DNA of 64,000 nt from Brachionus plicatilis (GCA_010279815.1 QEOQ01000303.1:1489529-1553528), one strand, 5' to 3'; positions 42,733 to 55,265 are shown, numbered from the stretch's first letter. Made by a program: numbers and translations. Notes: generated by a model from the letters alone, not told the origin.

Positions 42733-45590
42733 TTAATCACTGTCTATTGTCGTTGTTTTTTCTTTTTTTAACAATGGTATGAAAAAGCACATGAACCCAC
42801 TTAATCCTATTAGAATCCCAATCAAAAAAAAAGGGATCGAGTACGATTTGAAGATATCATACAAAATACCAATTGTTGGTGGGCCAATAAGTGTTGCAAT
42901 GCCCTGAAATACCAACAACATTCCAAAAGCATTGGTTAATTTGTCCAGTCCCAAGAGGTCAACTAAGAGAACTGAAGTCAAAGACACATATCCTCCACTT
43001 GTAAAACCAAATACCATTGAATATATCAAAAATCCTGCATAAGTTGTAAAAAATGGCTCAATACTTGTTGCTATTCCACAAATAGTGAGTACAGTCGCGT
43101 ACAAATACAATCGATTTACACCTTTAACATCACTAATTATACCTAAAACAACCCGGCCGACTGTATTCGAAATTCCTATAGTAGCTAAAAAATAATCTCC
43201 ATGCTTTGTTGGTATACCTTAAATTTAAAATTCATTATTTTCATAAAGCAAAGTAGAGTAAAGCTAATTTTTTAAAATTATTTAAAAAATATTTTCAAAA
43301 ATAAAATACAGTGGACTCATTAAACGAACTTTTAATGAGGAACACATATTGGATAATTAAATATTTTGAATTAATTTAAACATAAAATATAAAAATATTT
43401 ATTAATAATTCCTTTTGGTAATTGGCTTAACACTAGAAGCACCAAAATTTCAAACTACTAGAAGCACCAAAACGAGTCATTTTGACTCGTTATGAAAATT
43501 AAGGAATAAATCTTATATTTTATGTTCAAATTTATTTAAATTATTAAATTAATTGAATAAAAATAGTAAATTAATAAATTTTAGTCTTTTCTTAAGCCTT
43601 ATAAAATATCCATGGTCAATCACACTTTTTACAAATACTCTCTATTTCTTCTGTACAATTTCCACACCCTGCTTTTTTACATTTTGAACAAAAATTTGTC
43701 GCTTTATAATTTCCACATAAACGAATTTGAACAAATTTTTTTTATTTGAATTTAGAAATTTATTCTTATTTCTAATGCTCAAAAAAAATTATGCCCAAAA
43801 ATAAAAAATACTTTGATATTAGCGGCCAAACACCGAAAAAGAGTCATTTTGACTCGTTGGTGCTTCTAGTAGTATATACTTGATTTGGCACAAAGACAAA
43901 TTTTTTTGAATTTAATTTTAGTTAATTTAGAAAGTTAGTATTATTTTTATGCTGAAAAAAAAATATTGTGCTCAAATAACAAAAATTGACTTTGATTTTA
44001 GCGGCTAAAAATCGTAAAAGAGTCATTTTGACTCGTTGGTGCTTCTAGGGTTAACAATTAGTTAGAAATGATTTAAAAAAAAATTTCCTTAAAATCTACA
44101 ATTGGATCGCAAATAATCAAATTCTAAAATATAATATAAATTTTCTTTTTTGTTTCCCGATGTGATTTTTTTTTAATTTCAATTCTAATGAGCAATATTC
44201 GAATTAAAGTAAGTCCACTGTATTGATAAAACTGCGTAAAATTTAAAATAGTTAGCAAAGAAATTTTTTGTTTTCTAAATGAATTATTAGCTTTATTATT
44301 ATGAATAATCAGATAATTGAAAAAAAAACTGCATGATATACTAGATTCATAAAAAAATAGTAAAATTTAACAATCGAAAACAATTCAAAAGATAAGCATT
44401 AAAACCAATTAAATTAAAAAATTACCTATACTATCGGCTTGGTCAACAATATATATAAATGGTGCATTAAAGCCGAGACTTGTTAGAAAATTTGAAATTG
44501 AGAAGAAAATAAATACAGGATCCTTTAAAAGTGAAAAATCCAAAAAATCTTTAATCTTGCTGACTGATTCTTCTTCTTCTTCAGATTTTATGACCCGCTT
44601 TAAATTTAATGTACTTATAGATTTTGATGCTGGTGCGGTTATACTTTGTAAGCTTCGAATATGTGCCATTAAATCTAGAGTTGATTTGTTACTTTGTTTC
44701 ACGTGAATTTTAGAGTTTTTTTGAACTGAATTTCTTTCGAGTGTATTAGCAGTATTATTTTCATTCAACATTGGCAAACTCTTGGCAAATTCCATGGGAT
44801 CTTCTAATGGAGATAAATAATTATTTTCTTTTTCCTTTACGTCTATTTTATGCAAATAAACAGTTGGCAAACTCTCAGTTATTTTTGCATCTAAAAGTTT
44901 ATTATTTTCTTTTTTATCGTTTTGTTGTTCTTTTGATTGTAACCTTTTTTTATTTTGCTTATTTATTTCAGATGGTTCAATTGGTACTGGTCTAATTAAC
45001 ATTCCACATATGACTAAATTTAACACAAATGCTGATTTTATTAAAAAAGCTCCGTTTATTCCATAATTGTCCACTAAAATTCTGTTAATTGGGCTCAAAA
45101 CAAACGTTCCAAAACCTGACCCACAAACAGCGATTCCAATTGCTAAGGACCTTTTTTTTTCAAAATAATATCCTACACTTACAATTGCTGGCACGTATAT
45201 TATACCAAAGCCAATGCCAACTACCAATCCGATTGTTATATAGAGATAATAAAATTTTGTAACAAAAAAACTAAGAAAAAAGCCAAGAGAAGCGATCAGA
45301 GTGCCAAATATGGTTGTTTTTCGGCAGCCAAATTTATTTGTGAAAATAGATGAGATTGGACCACATGATAGTGTTATAGCTGGAAGAAGAGCGTGAACTA
45401 TGCTAGCTTCGCTTCGAGTTATATTAAATTGTTGAATAAAATTTGTCAAATATGTACCAAGACTGTAAGTGATACCATCCATAATAAAGTGAATAATTAA
45501 CGAAGATATCACAACAACCCAGCCCCAACCTCCGTCAGGAGGAATATAGTCAACATTAATCAGGTTCTTGTTATTTGCAATAATTGTCAT
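42733..45590 (-). CDS. SLC16: Monocarboxylate transporter-like protein (SLC16 family), 2 exons
   Basis: Plasma-membrane major-facilitator transporter, probably for monocarboxylates or related small acids. Exon 1 (44426-45590) starts MTIIANNKNLINVDYIPPDG and carries the family signature DGGWGWVVV at TM1, TM2-TM6, a long hydrophilic loop rich in Lys/Asn/Ser, and TM7 (FFSISNFLTSLGFNAPFIYI). Exon 2 (42733-43217) continues IPTKHGDYFLATIGISNTVG, RVVLGIISDVKG and the last helices to KKEKTTTIDSD. The junction reads DSIG|IPTKHGDYF and keeps frame, giving about 549 residues. The only intron, 1.2 kb, holds nested transposons. Substrate and orthology within SLC16 (MCT12/14-like?) are not resolved. No basigin-binding feature can be read. 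Confidence 0.92.
43309..44220. mobile_element. Pogo/Tc1-mariner-like element in the SLC16 intron
   Basis: It begins CAGTGGACTCATTAAACGAA and ends AAAGTAAGTCCACTG, flanked by TA on both sides (43307-43308 and 44221-44222). The TA duplication and CAGTGG... terminus fit the Tc1/mariner-pogo group. There is no transposase; much of its interior is a piggyBac-like element. Confidence 0.65.
43431..44050 (-). mobile_element. piggyBac-like element nested in the pogo-like element
   Basis: It is flanked by TTAA at 43427-43430 and 44051-44054, the piggyBac target. The ends are CACTAGAAGCACCAAAA and TTGGTGCTTCTAGGG, with an AACGAGTCATTTTGACTCGT palindrome just inside. On the minus strand, 43616-43735 encodes RLCGNYKATNFCSKCKKAGC followed by GNCTEEIESICKKCD and a stop, a cysteine-rich finger like the C-terminus of piggyBac transposases. 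The right end is duplicated (a second copy of the terminus near 43835-43870). It is a deletion derivative. Confidence 0.75.
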
Positions 45591-47810
45591 TTTGGGATAA
45601 AAAAAATCCTAAAAATGAAACAAAATTATTCTTTAGACTCAAGAAATAAAATGCTTAAATTTTTAAATTAATTTATTATTATTTTCTAATAATCTAATTT
45701 GTCTTAATTTATCCATCTAGAAAATTAATTTTTAAAGTCACATTTTTAGAGTAAATTTGTTTTTTTATTTTTAAATTTTGAATTTCTTGTTGTCTTATCA
45801 AAAAAAAAAAGATAAAGTACACTCAACATGAAAAAATAAAATAATATAATTTTATCAATTTAGAGGAAAATAAAAGACAAATCATGATATATAAGTGAAC
45901 TTTAAAATATGTTTAGATGCGACTTTGGAACAAGCATTTATTTAGAATTTTATCTTTTAAATGTCGGGACTGATTATAGAATAACTCTTAATTTATTTTG
46001 TATTATTTCAAAAGGATTTTTATTTTTTAATTTTATATTTACTATTTATCAATTTAATTAACATAGAAAAACTACTCAGCTTGTCTTTTGTCTATATTTC
46101 CTTTGATTCAGCATTTTAAGTCAGATTTTAAGGTCACGTTTTAAAATTTTAAAATTTTTTTAAATATTAAAGTAGAATCTCAGTTATCAATCTAAGTTAT
46201 TCTCTTAGTTATTTAGGCCTTAATTTAGATAAACAGAAATTAAGGCCTACGTTAACAACGACTTGAGTCAAATTTTCGAATCGGCACAAGTCGATTCTAG
46301 CTCAAAAACCGTCAAATTTTCGAGTCAAGCTCGTAATTTGATACTTCAAAGTATTCGAAAAATTCTTCTTCTGGCTTCAAGCTAACTTGCTGTCCAAGCA
46401 TAATTTTTTAATTATATTTGATATTTAGAAACTCTCGAATACACACATAATTTATGATTAATTATTTTTTTTTACGAAAATTTTAATTTTCATCAATTAA
46501 TTTAAGGTTCCAAGGTTACCAAGCCGGCTTTAAAAATTTAAAAATTTAAGTTTTATTATGTTTCGCCTAAGCCATTTTACTGTTTTCTTCGGTGGACAAG
46601 AACAGCTAAAAAGCCAAGAACCGAAAATTGTTAACTTAAGCCTTTATTGTATTGTAATATATTTAAAAGAATGCATTTTTCCTCATTAAATGGTCCATCT
46701 ATTATTTAATAACTTCTAATGCTGGATAAATTAATTTTAATCGTTTGTGATATGAAAATATAAATTTTCATAGTTAAATATCTTACTCACATATTAAAGG
46801 TTTTGCTTACCGTTTACTAAAGCTACTCTAAATGAACATTTTAAATTATGAATTTTAATGAGAAACTAATCAAGCACTCTAAAAACTACGCTAAAAATTA
46901 ATAAATAAACAATTCCTGGACAAATGAAGTATATTCTGAAAAATAAATAATCTAGTAGCTTTCCTCATATCTTTTTCATATCATGTGAAAGTATAGATAA
47001 AAAATTTACGTATACTAGGAGAATAAAATTAAATAAAAGTTTTATTGTATACTAGAATTTATTTGAATCTTAAAATGATGTATTAATCTGCTTATTTTAT
47101 TAAAAAGACTTGAAAAATGATTGTAAATGAAAATAAAAATAAAAAAATATTTTAAAAGATTTATAAAATCAACTTAACTGAGCATACTTTCAATTTTGAT
47201 TATTAAAAAAACATACCATTCGGATTTTTTGTCCAAAAAATTCTTTGATCTAAAATGAGATATTTTTGCGTCTTCTGGTACTGAATTTATAAAAAATGTT
47301 AATTTTCTTATAATACGAAAACGAAAACTAATCAAAAAAATTCCACAGAATAAATGCATATAGAAGAAAGATATATGTTCTCAGTTAGTCTTGTTTAATT
47401 TATTAACTAAAAATAACAATGAGAAAATCAATATTTTTCATTAAGTATAATAATTCTTTTAAAACAAATAATTTAATGCTTCATGTTATTTTAAATTTTA
47501 AATTGATCAACTGATTTAAAATTTTTTTTAAGCTGATTAAATTTATTCCAATTTATTTGTTCAAAATGGCCTTAGCCTTCGTTTAGATCCTCATTTTAGC
47601 ATGATATTGATATTAAAGAAATTAAAAAATATAAAAAAGGTTTATTAATTTGTTTTAAAAATATTCATGTTTGTTAGTTTCAGATTTAAATTAAAATTAA
47701 TTTTTAAATTTTAATTAAGAAACATTAATACCAATTGAATACAAAAAAAAAATTTGTCTCACAGACGTTCGTAATTTGTAGACGTAAATAAATACTTGCT
47801 GTACAAATTA
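45591..47810. other. SLC16 5' flank and AT-rich intergenic
   Basis: No gene is found in about 2.2 kb. A short perfect hairpin, AGGCCTTAATTT / AAATTAAGGCCT with a 10-nt loop, lies at about 46216-46252. A TCGAGTCAAGCTC / TCAAATTTTCGA repeat cluster at 46260-46340 is noted but unexplained. Confidence 0.4.
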
Positions 47811-47819
47811 TATAATTCA

Positions 47820-47925
47820 ATATGCTTCATCCCGAAGATGTCTAACTAGATGGCCTAGCTTCAAGGTTTGGCTGCTGACTTGACCGGTTAGTTCTGTTCA
47901 ACAACAACAACAACAACACTAATCT
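47820..47925 (+). mobile_element. LINE/SINE tail ending in (CAA)n
   Basis: The sequence CTAGATGGCCTAGCTTCAAG and TTGACCGGTTAGTTCTGTTC is less AT-rich than its surroundings. It is followed by CAACAACAACAACAACAAC, as at the 3' end of some non-LTR elements. No coding part is attached. Confidence 0.4.
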
Positions 47926-48534
47926 AGCTAAAATAAAAATGCATTTATAAAAATTAAAATTTCATTAAATATAAAATAGTGATAACAGTCATTGAAAGTT
48001 TTTATCATATTTAATTCAAAAAGCAATAACCATAAATAGATGAAACTTGGGATAAATTTGTCGAAAATTTCCTAATGCCGTTCTCCTTGTTCAATATTGC
48101 AGCCTCATAACTTTATACAGGACTCTGGCGCAGGCAAAAAATACTATTTCACCCATGGTAAAACATTCTAAACTTACAACGCATGCTCTAAATATACGGA
48201 ATAAGCCTTGAGTCGGCATAAGATTTAAAAAACTTGGCATTGAAGCTTGTGATTTTTTCAAAAATGTAAAAATAAAATAATGATTTTTCTAATTTTTCTT
48301 TTAATTCAATTTATAACGCTGTAACAAATTTTATATTTAAGAATATGACAGAGCTAGAAATAAACATAAATATAGTGAATGATACATTTACTTTAAATTT
48401 TTTCAATGAAAAATTTTCAAGGAAATATTTATTATTATTATTTATTTAAGTTTAAGTCACATTGACATTTATATTATAAAAATTAAAAAATTCAAATTAC
48501 AAAATAAAATTAGTTTTAAAAATATTCCTAATTT

Positions 48535-48602
48535 TCAAAGAATTTACACAATTAGTCAAAGAATTTACACAATTAGTCATAGAATTTACACAACTAGTCA
48601 TC
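48535..48602. repeat. Tandem repeat, about 22 bp x 3
   Basis: AAAGAATTTACACAATTAGTC is repeated three times with few changes, near the 3' end of the LINE below. Confidence 0.75.
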
Positions 48603-49560
48603 CAAAGTCATAATTAACTTTTAATAAATTATTTAATACGCTTTATAGATAAAAAAACTCTTGATTTATTTCCATATAATAAGTTATACTTGATAAAACA
48701 AATTTTACAGAGTCTACAAGGCCCACTTTGAGACTTCTAAAACTAAATGAAATCAAGTGGTCCGACTTTCACGACTAAAGTGGAAACTTCTTTACATAAT
48801 GGGCATCAACTGTTCTAAAAAATAAACTTTATGTTTAAAATAGATCTCACTAACTGATTCCAACTTAAGCGCATCATACAAAGGACTCACACGGGTAAAC
48901 TTTTTCAGTCCAATAATTTTTTTTAGTAATAAACTCTGTCTTGTGTCCAGTTCACTCAGCCTACTATTCGGAATTAAAATGTTGTCAAGTACATGTCTAA
49001 AAATAGACTGGAAAAACTGTTTAAATAAAAATCCAATCAGGTAAGGATTTGAGACCATTGGTTTGCACCCAAGCCCATATAACGAATAAAAACTTTTTTC
49101 AACTTTTCTCCACTTCTCTTTAATAAAATCTGATATGAATGAATTGCTACCAAATGGAAGACCCAAATACTCAAAACGATCTTCATTAGACAATTGAATA
49201 TTATCTATTACAAATTTTTCTTGACAATTCATACCCGATTTGGTCATAGTAAGGCTAGCTAATTTTCTGGGATTGAATTCTATTTTCCATTCTTTTGCAA
49301 ATCTGAAACAATCTTCCAATAACCTCATTGCATGCCCATAGGAGGGTAAGAGGATTATAATGTCATCACAATACGCAATGATAGATAAATTAAGACCATT
49401 TCACTAGGCACTAATCTTAAGATTAGTACAATTTTCTAAAAGTTCGTTAAACAAGTAAGGGGAAAGAACTCCTCCCTGTTTCACTCCCTCAGTACAGTTC
49501 AATATTTGACCTAATTGACCATCATACTTGACAACAATAAAAGTTCGCCACTCCATTTAC

Positions 49561-50390
49561 AAGAAAATAAGGTGCATTTATGGCAAAACTACGTCACTAC
49601 TCTGGGATTCTAATTTTTTTACAAATTCGTGTTCCCCATGTATGATAACCCATAATTGGTGGTTTTTTATGTTTCTACCTATTTCAGGTAAAAAGTTATT
49701 TAACTTTGAAAAAGGAGTTTTTTGATGCATAGCAACATTTAAAACCCTTTTTTCTCCCAAAAATACTCCGATTTGTATATTTTTTTTTTCATCTTCTGAT
49801 TTAATTAATTTAGTTATTAAGATTAAAAGAAAATGATTTTTAATGGCATAAGTCAAAAATTTAGTTATATAAGACAGAAAAATTAAAAATTTGAATTTTT
49901 TCTCAAAAATAGCTGCTAGTAAAAGGCAAATATCTTGGCAAGTAGGGATCATATAAAAAAAGCTCTTCATTAGTTTGTGCGTATTGAGTAGATCTATCTA
50001 CTGATATACAATATTAGATATTTTCACCTGCCAACGAAGCTGGGCTTTCTTTTTAGTGAAAAAAAAGGTAAAAAAGTAAAAAAAAACAGGTAAATTAAGA
50101 ATATTTTTTATTTTTAAATCAAGAATAATAAAATTAAGAGCATTTAAAATCAGAAAATGAAAAAAAAAATATACAAATCGGAGTATTTTTGGGAGAAAAA
50201 AGGGTTTTTAATGTTGCTATGCATCAAAAAACTCCTTTTTCAAAGATAAATAACTTTTTACCTGAAATAGGTAGAAACATAAAAAAAACACCAAACATGG
50301 GTTATCATACATGGGGAACACGAATTTGTAAAAAAATTTAGAATCCCAGAGTAGTGACGTAGTTTTGCCTTAAATGCACCTTGTGCATGT
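49561..50390. repeat. Foldback element inserted in the LINE reverse transcriptase
   Basis: The left arm AAGGTGCATTTATGGCAAAA, CTACGTCACTACTCTGGGAT, AATTCGTGTTCCCCATGTAT, ATAACCCAT, TTTCTACCTATTTCAGGTAA and ATACTCCGATTTGTATATTT is mirrored on the right down to TTTTGCCTTAAATGCACCTT. Arms are about 240 bp around an AT-rich centre. The open frames inside come from the arms and are not genes. Confidence 0.8.
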
Positions 50391-51509
50391 TTACTGGACA
50401 ATTTCTTTTTGTATCCAAATTGATTTGTATGTATACAACTCAAACATTCCATTTTGTTTAGAATTGCATTCTCTAAGATAACAGCCATAGTATTTGATAC
50501 AGACACAGGTCTGAAATCTGACGGTGAACTCATTGTCCTTTTTTTCGGTATCGGTGTGACAACTGAAATATTAAAACTACTTGGTATATAACCAAAGCAA
50601 ATCGCTTTGTTAAAGTACCAAGTTAAAATAGCGATTAAATTCGAACATGCACAATTAATAAAAAACTCATAACAAATATTATCGAGGCCAGCTGATTTGT
50701 TTCCACTCAATATTTGTATAAAAGATTTTATCTCGTCTTGATTAGTCACATCATCATATACCAAATCAGTTATGCTAAAGTTAAAACTCTTTACCGAGTC
50801 TTCAATATCATTTTGTTTTCTTGAATTTATTTTACCATTATGAGAAAAAAAGTCCGAATAAAAATTAGCAAAATCGGCCAGACTAAATTCTTTTGATGAT
50901 TTATTGACGCATGCTCTATTCCGTCTAAATTTTGCTATTGTACGCCATAATTTAGGGTTGCTTGAATTACTAAGATTACTCAAATTGACACTTTTTTTCT
51001 TTTCTTGTTCTTAAGAAATTTTTCTAACTAAGTGTATAAACTTTTTCTTTCGCCAATTAATTTGTATTCTAATTTCCAAATCATTATAGTTAGATGTTTC
51101 AAACTCACAATAAAGTTGTCTGGTTTCGCAAAGTAATTCATTTATTTCAGTGATTTCCTGAAGATCACTTTTAGGGATAATTTTTCTCCTTGTTAACTTT
51201 TTTAAAATTTCTCAGCTTGTCTGGCTGACTTCAAGAAAATACGTGGAAAATTAATAAAAATTTCATCAATTAGACGAACACTGTCCAATCTGTCGAAAGA
51301 CACATTAATCTCTTCAATCTTGGATACCAACCAGTTCAGATTATCATTTTGATAACGTTGATACATTTCAGTAAAAACTTGATCTTTCCAATCAAAATGA
51401 TCGAACTTGACATTTGTTGCTTAACTTGAACTACAATCGATCACTAAGTTAGTATCAATTACACAAGATATAGCATTATGATCACTAAAATTTTGAGGTT
51501 CATCCATAA

Positions 51510-51605
51510 CATTATTTATTTATTTAAATTGAATTAACCTCCTATTAGGAGAAGTAAATGTAAAAATTTTAAATTTGAAGAATTAAAGAAAAAAAAAAAA
51601 AAACA
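51510..51605 (+). mobile_element. Short LINE-tail insertion with AACATTAT duplication
   Basis: AACATTAT precedes TTATTTATTT, a CCTCCTATTAGGAG palindrome and an A-rich tract, and AACATTAT follows the tract. The CTCCTATTAGGAGG-type tail resembles CTCCTGAAGGAGG near 4368. It is inserted in the LINE between the endonuclease and polymerase parts. Confidence 0.5.
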
Positions 51606-52370
51606 TTATATTCTTTGATTAACTCTTTATCTCTTGAACAAATGAAAATGTGATCAATTCTTGATCTTTATTCTTTTTTTTTATGAGAAAAATCTAATTT
51701 AGATTCAAACAAAGAATGGCAGTCCAATATTTCATTTTCAGTTAAAAATCGTTTAAGTAATTTGTCAAATTTTTTGTCACTTTTTTGTCGATTGAGATCG
51801 CAATTCCAATCACCTAATAAAATTATACTTTCATTTTTATAATCATCAAGAATACTTTCTAGACTAGATATAAATGAGTTAAAATTGACTAACGTTTCTT
51901 TGCTACCATTATCAAATGGAACCCAAACACCTACAAAATTGAGATTTTTGGAACCAATGCTAACTCTAAGAAGCGCAAAGTTTGAGTTAAGAAAATCGTA
52001 TTCAATTACATTAATATTTTTGTTGACAAGCCAGCATTTACTACCATATGGTCTCCCCCTATTAAGAACTGCACCAATGTTCAAGTCTGATTGAAAAAAA
52101 AGTTTATGATTATTATATCGTTCAGTTAAGAGATAATGTTCTTCAGAATTTAGCAAATGCTCACATAAGAAATCAATATCGTAGTTTTGTACAATTTTGT
52201 CAATAATGACTCTAATTGATTTAAAATTTTGACAATTAAAGCTAGTTATTCTCATGTTCCATAGAATTATTACCCTTATGTCAGATGTAATACTCAATGC
52301 TGGCTGACCATTTGACTGAATCGTCTGCTGTTTTTTTTTTCAAAAGATCGCCGATCACGTCAACAACATT

Positions 52371-53346
52371 NNNNNNNNNNNNNNNNNNNNNNNNNNNNNN
52401 NNNNNNNNNNNNNNNNNNNNNNNNNNNNNNNNNNNNNNNNNNNNNNNNNNNNNNNNNNNNNNNNNNNNNNNNNNNNNNNNNNNNNNNNNNNNNNNNNNNN
52501 NNNNNNNNNNNNNNNNNNNNNNNNNNNNNNNNNNNNNNNNNNNNNNNNNNNNNNNNNNNNNNNNNNNNNNNNNNNNNNNNNNNNNNNNNNNNNNNNNNNN
52601 NNNNNNNNNNNNNNNNNNNNNNNNNNNNNNNNNNNNNNNNNNNNNNNNNNNNNNNNNNNNNNNNNNNNNNNNNNNNNNNNNNNNNNNNNNNNNNNNNNNN
52701 NNNNNNNNNNNNNNNNNNNNNNNNNNNNNNNNNNNNNNNNNNNNNNNNNNNNNNNNNNNNNNNNNNNNNNNNNNNNNNNNNNNNNNNNNNNNNNNNNNNN
52801 NNNNNNNNNNNNNNNNNNNNNNNNNNNNNNNNNNNNNNNNNNNNNNNNNNNNNNNNNNNNNNNNNNNNNNNNNNNNNNNNNNNNNNNNNNNNNNNNNNNN
52901 NNNNNNNNNNNNNNNNNNNNNNNNNNNNNNNNNNNNNNNNNNNNNNNNNNNNNNNNNNNNNNNNNNNNNNNNNNNNNNNNNNNNNNNNNNNNNNNNNNNN
53001 NNNNNNNNNNNNNNNNNNNNNNNNNNNNNNNNNNNNNNNNNNNNNNNNNNNNNNNNNNNNNNNNNNNNNNNNNNNNNNNNNNNNNNNNNNNNNNNNNNNN
53101 NNNNNNNNNNNNNNNNNNNNNNNNNNNNNNNNNNNNNNNNNNNNNNNNNNNNNNNNNNNNNNNNNNNNNNNNNNNNNNNNNNNNNNNNNNNNNNNNNNNN
53201 NNNNNNNNNNNNNNNNNNNNNNNNNNNNNNNNNNNNNNNNNNNNNNNNNNNNNNNNNNNNNNNNNNNNNNNNNNNNNNNNNNNNNNNNNNNNNNNNNNNN
53301 NNNNNNNNNNNNNNNNNNNNNNNNNNNNNNNNNNNNNNNNNNNNNN
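52371..53346. other. Assembly gap (N)
   Basis: About 976 unresolved bases. Open frames reported across it are artefacts. The palindromic tandem repeat at its right edge suggests the gap may hide more of that array. Confidence 0.99.
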
Positions 53347-53460
53347 CAAGTCAAATGACTTGACTTTAAAAAAAAAAAATTAAAGTCAAGTCAAATGACT
53401 TGACTTTAAAACAAAAAATTTAAAGTCAAGTCAAATGACTTGACTTGACTTTGGCTTGAT
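53347..53460. repeat. Tandem array of a perfect 26-bp palindrome
   Basis: AAAGTCAAGTCA and TGACTTGACTTT flank AA to make a perfect palindrome. It recurs about every 50 bp, separated by A-rich spacers, at least twice plus partial copies. The array runs out of the gap and decays at GACTTTGGCTTGATGACTTT. Confidence 0.85.
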
Positions 53461-55130
53461 GACTTTTGCCCAAGTCTGGTTTCGAATCAAGATATATTGA
53501 ATACCCAACTCAATTGTGTAACTGCTACCTTACTATTTCTTCTTTTTTTTCCTGAAACTTGAACTATTTAAACATGTGCCACATGTAACAATCTTTTCCA
53601 ATTTATGTCTTTTCAACTTTCATTTTTTTAGCTTATTTACTTTATTTTGATTCTTTTTTTTATCTCATTTTATTAACTTTAATTTTATTTTTATTTTATT
53701 TTTTAACTTATTCTGAAGGAGCTTTAGCTCGATACAGAAAACAAATAAATAAAAAAAAATAAATATATTCCGAAAAAAACACAAAATTTTTTTGATTTTA
53801 ACGATGATTTATATTTAAAAAATAAAATTAATCTTCTTTATTTTTGACAAAAAGAAATAATAAAATAACGATTTAAATTTTTCATTTTTTAAATATTATT
53901 AAATCTTAATTTAAAAAAAATAGTTACGATTTATTTTTTATTTTTTGCCAATTTTTTTGTCAAATATACCCACAAGGTTTTTCAAAGATGCTTGATAGCT
54001 TTCATATCAAGTCAATCTAAAGGCTTGATTTTAGAATCTTCTTCCTTATTTAATCTACGATCATGATGCTTGTTGGCATTTATTTCATTTTTTATTGTTC
54101 GAAGAGCAAATTTGATTCTAAATCATAGTTGCATCATAATAAACTTAACCCACCAATGTTTCCAAATTTGAGTTGTTAATTTTTATTCTTAACTTCATTT
54201 CAATACGCTTTAAAATGCAGAATACTGCAGAATATTTTGCAGACTTATTTTACTGCATTAAGCAGATTTGCTCATAATTAAGCATTTTATAGAACTAAAT
54301 TATTCCTTTTAGTAAAAAAGTTATTCAAATTTTTCTGAATTGAAGCGATCGAATTGAAATGAACTTCACAACCCCTTAGCTTAGTTTAGTTTTATTTTAA
54401 ATTAAAATTCAAAAATATCAAATTTTTTAAGGTATATTGCGTTTAGAACTGATCAGAGATAAACTGCAATCTAATTTTAAATATCGTTTTTGAAATAACA
54501 GTTTTTAAAGTTTTAATTTTTAAAAAGATGAACTCTTTTATTAATAAAAATTCTAAATTGATATTGTAATATTTGATTAGCTCCTTCGAATCATTAATTT
54601 TTTTAAATAAAATCTTTAACATACACAAAATTTATTTTTTTACAAACAATATAATATTTAAATTTCTTATTCACATCATAAACTTCAAAATTTATATAAA
54701 TGGTGTCAAAAATGTGTCTAAAATCAATTTTTGAAAGATTTTAAATTCCAAAATTTTGGTTATTAAGTTAATAACTAAAATTAGTTATAACTTACTTTAT
54801 TTTTGGTAAAACCTAATTTTAAATTAAATTAAATTTTTCAAGAATAAATTCAAAAAGAATTAAAAAATTTATTAAGATTTTTAAAAATAAGGAAACCATT
54901 TCCTATAAATTGAAGTTATTATCAAATTTTCATGACGATCTCCAAAAATTTTAGCATTTTTAATTATTTTTTAAATTGTATCTCATATTTATTTACTTTT
55001 TAAAGATAAATAATCATATTACGGATAAAAAATTGATCTTTAACTAAAGTAGCAAGATATTTTTTCTGATTGAATTTTTTTTTTAATCTAATAATTTATA
55101 ATATACGAACTAGTTTTAAAATTAAAATCT
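53461..55130. other. AT-rich intergenic
   Basis: No gene is seen. A LINE-like tail (TTCTGAAGGAGCTTTAGCTC then A-rich) lies at 53711-53760. TGCAGAATACTGCAGAATAT and TTTTGCAGACTTATTT at 54215-54250 recall the TGCAGA words inside the MITE-like elements. Confidence 0.4.
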
Positions 55131-55139
55131 TGATCAATT

Positions 55140-55265
55140 ACAGTGGTTCTAAAAATCGTAACACAAAAGAAGCCACGTCCAAGAGCTAGGCAACCCATCC
55201 AGCCCAGCAGACCAAACCGATCGTCAAAGTCTTCCACCGGTTTAAGATTTAAGATTTTTAAGGGT
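55140..55265 (+). mobile_element. Possible Tc1-like transposon fragment
   Basis: TACAGTGGTTCTAAAAATCG and TAACACAAAAGAAGCC look like a Tc1-type terminus with TA. A GC-richer stretch (CAAGAGCTAGGCAACCCATC) could encode a basic KKPRPRARQPIQPSRPNR segment. The evidence is weak. Confidence 0.3.

Larger units (their letters stand above)
48790..52370 (-). pseudogene. Decayed non-LTR retrotransposon with AP-type endonuclease and reverse transcriptase
   Basis: On the minus strand, 51668-52297 encodes an endonuclease/exonuclease/phosphatase domain (MRITSFNCQNFKSIR, NFVGVWVPFD, IILLGDWNCDLN). A frameshifted linker leads to 50400-50983 (SAGLDNICYEFFINCA, SVVTPIPKKRTMSSPSDFRP VS region, NQFGYKKKLSSKHA), the start of the reverse transcriptase. 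The polymerase resumes at 49330-49550 (GVKQGGVLSPYLFNELLENC, AYCDDIIIL) and 48792-49328 holds the C-terminal region. The segment with motif A (AFD) is lost where a foldback element has inserted. Another short repeat with an AACATTAT duplication sits at about 51510-51605. 52281-52370 carries further coding sequence (KKKTADDSVKWSASIEYYI) up to the gap. Confidence 0.85.

Noticed and set aside
49578..49970. 130-codon minus-strand frame with apparent hydrophobic segments
   Set aside because: It spans one arm and the AT-rich centre of the foldback element; no homology and the arm repeats at 50258-50390.
52281..53358. Long open frames across 52281-53358 on both strands
   Set aside because: They consist almost entirely of N bases in the assembly gap.
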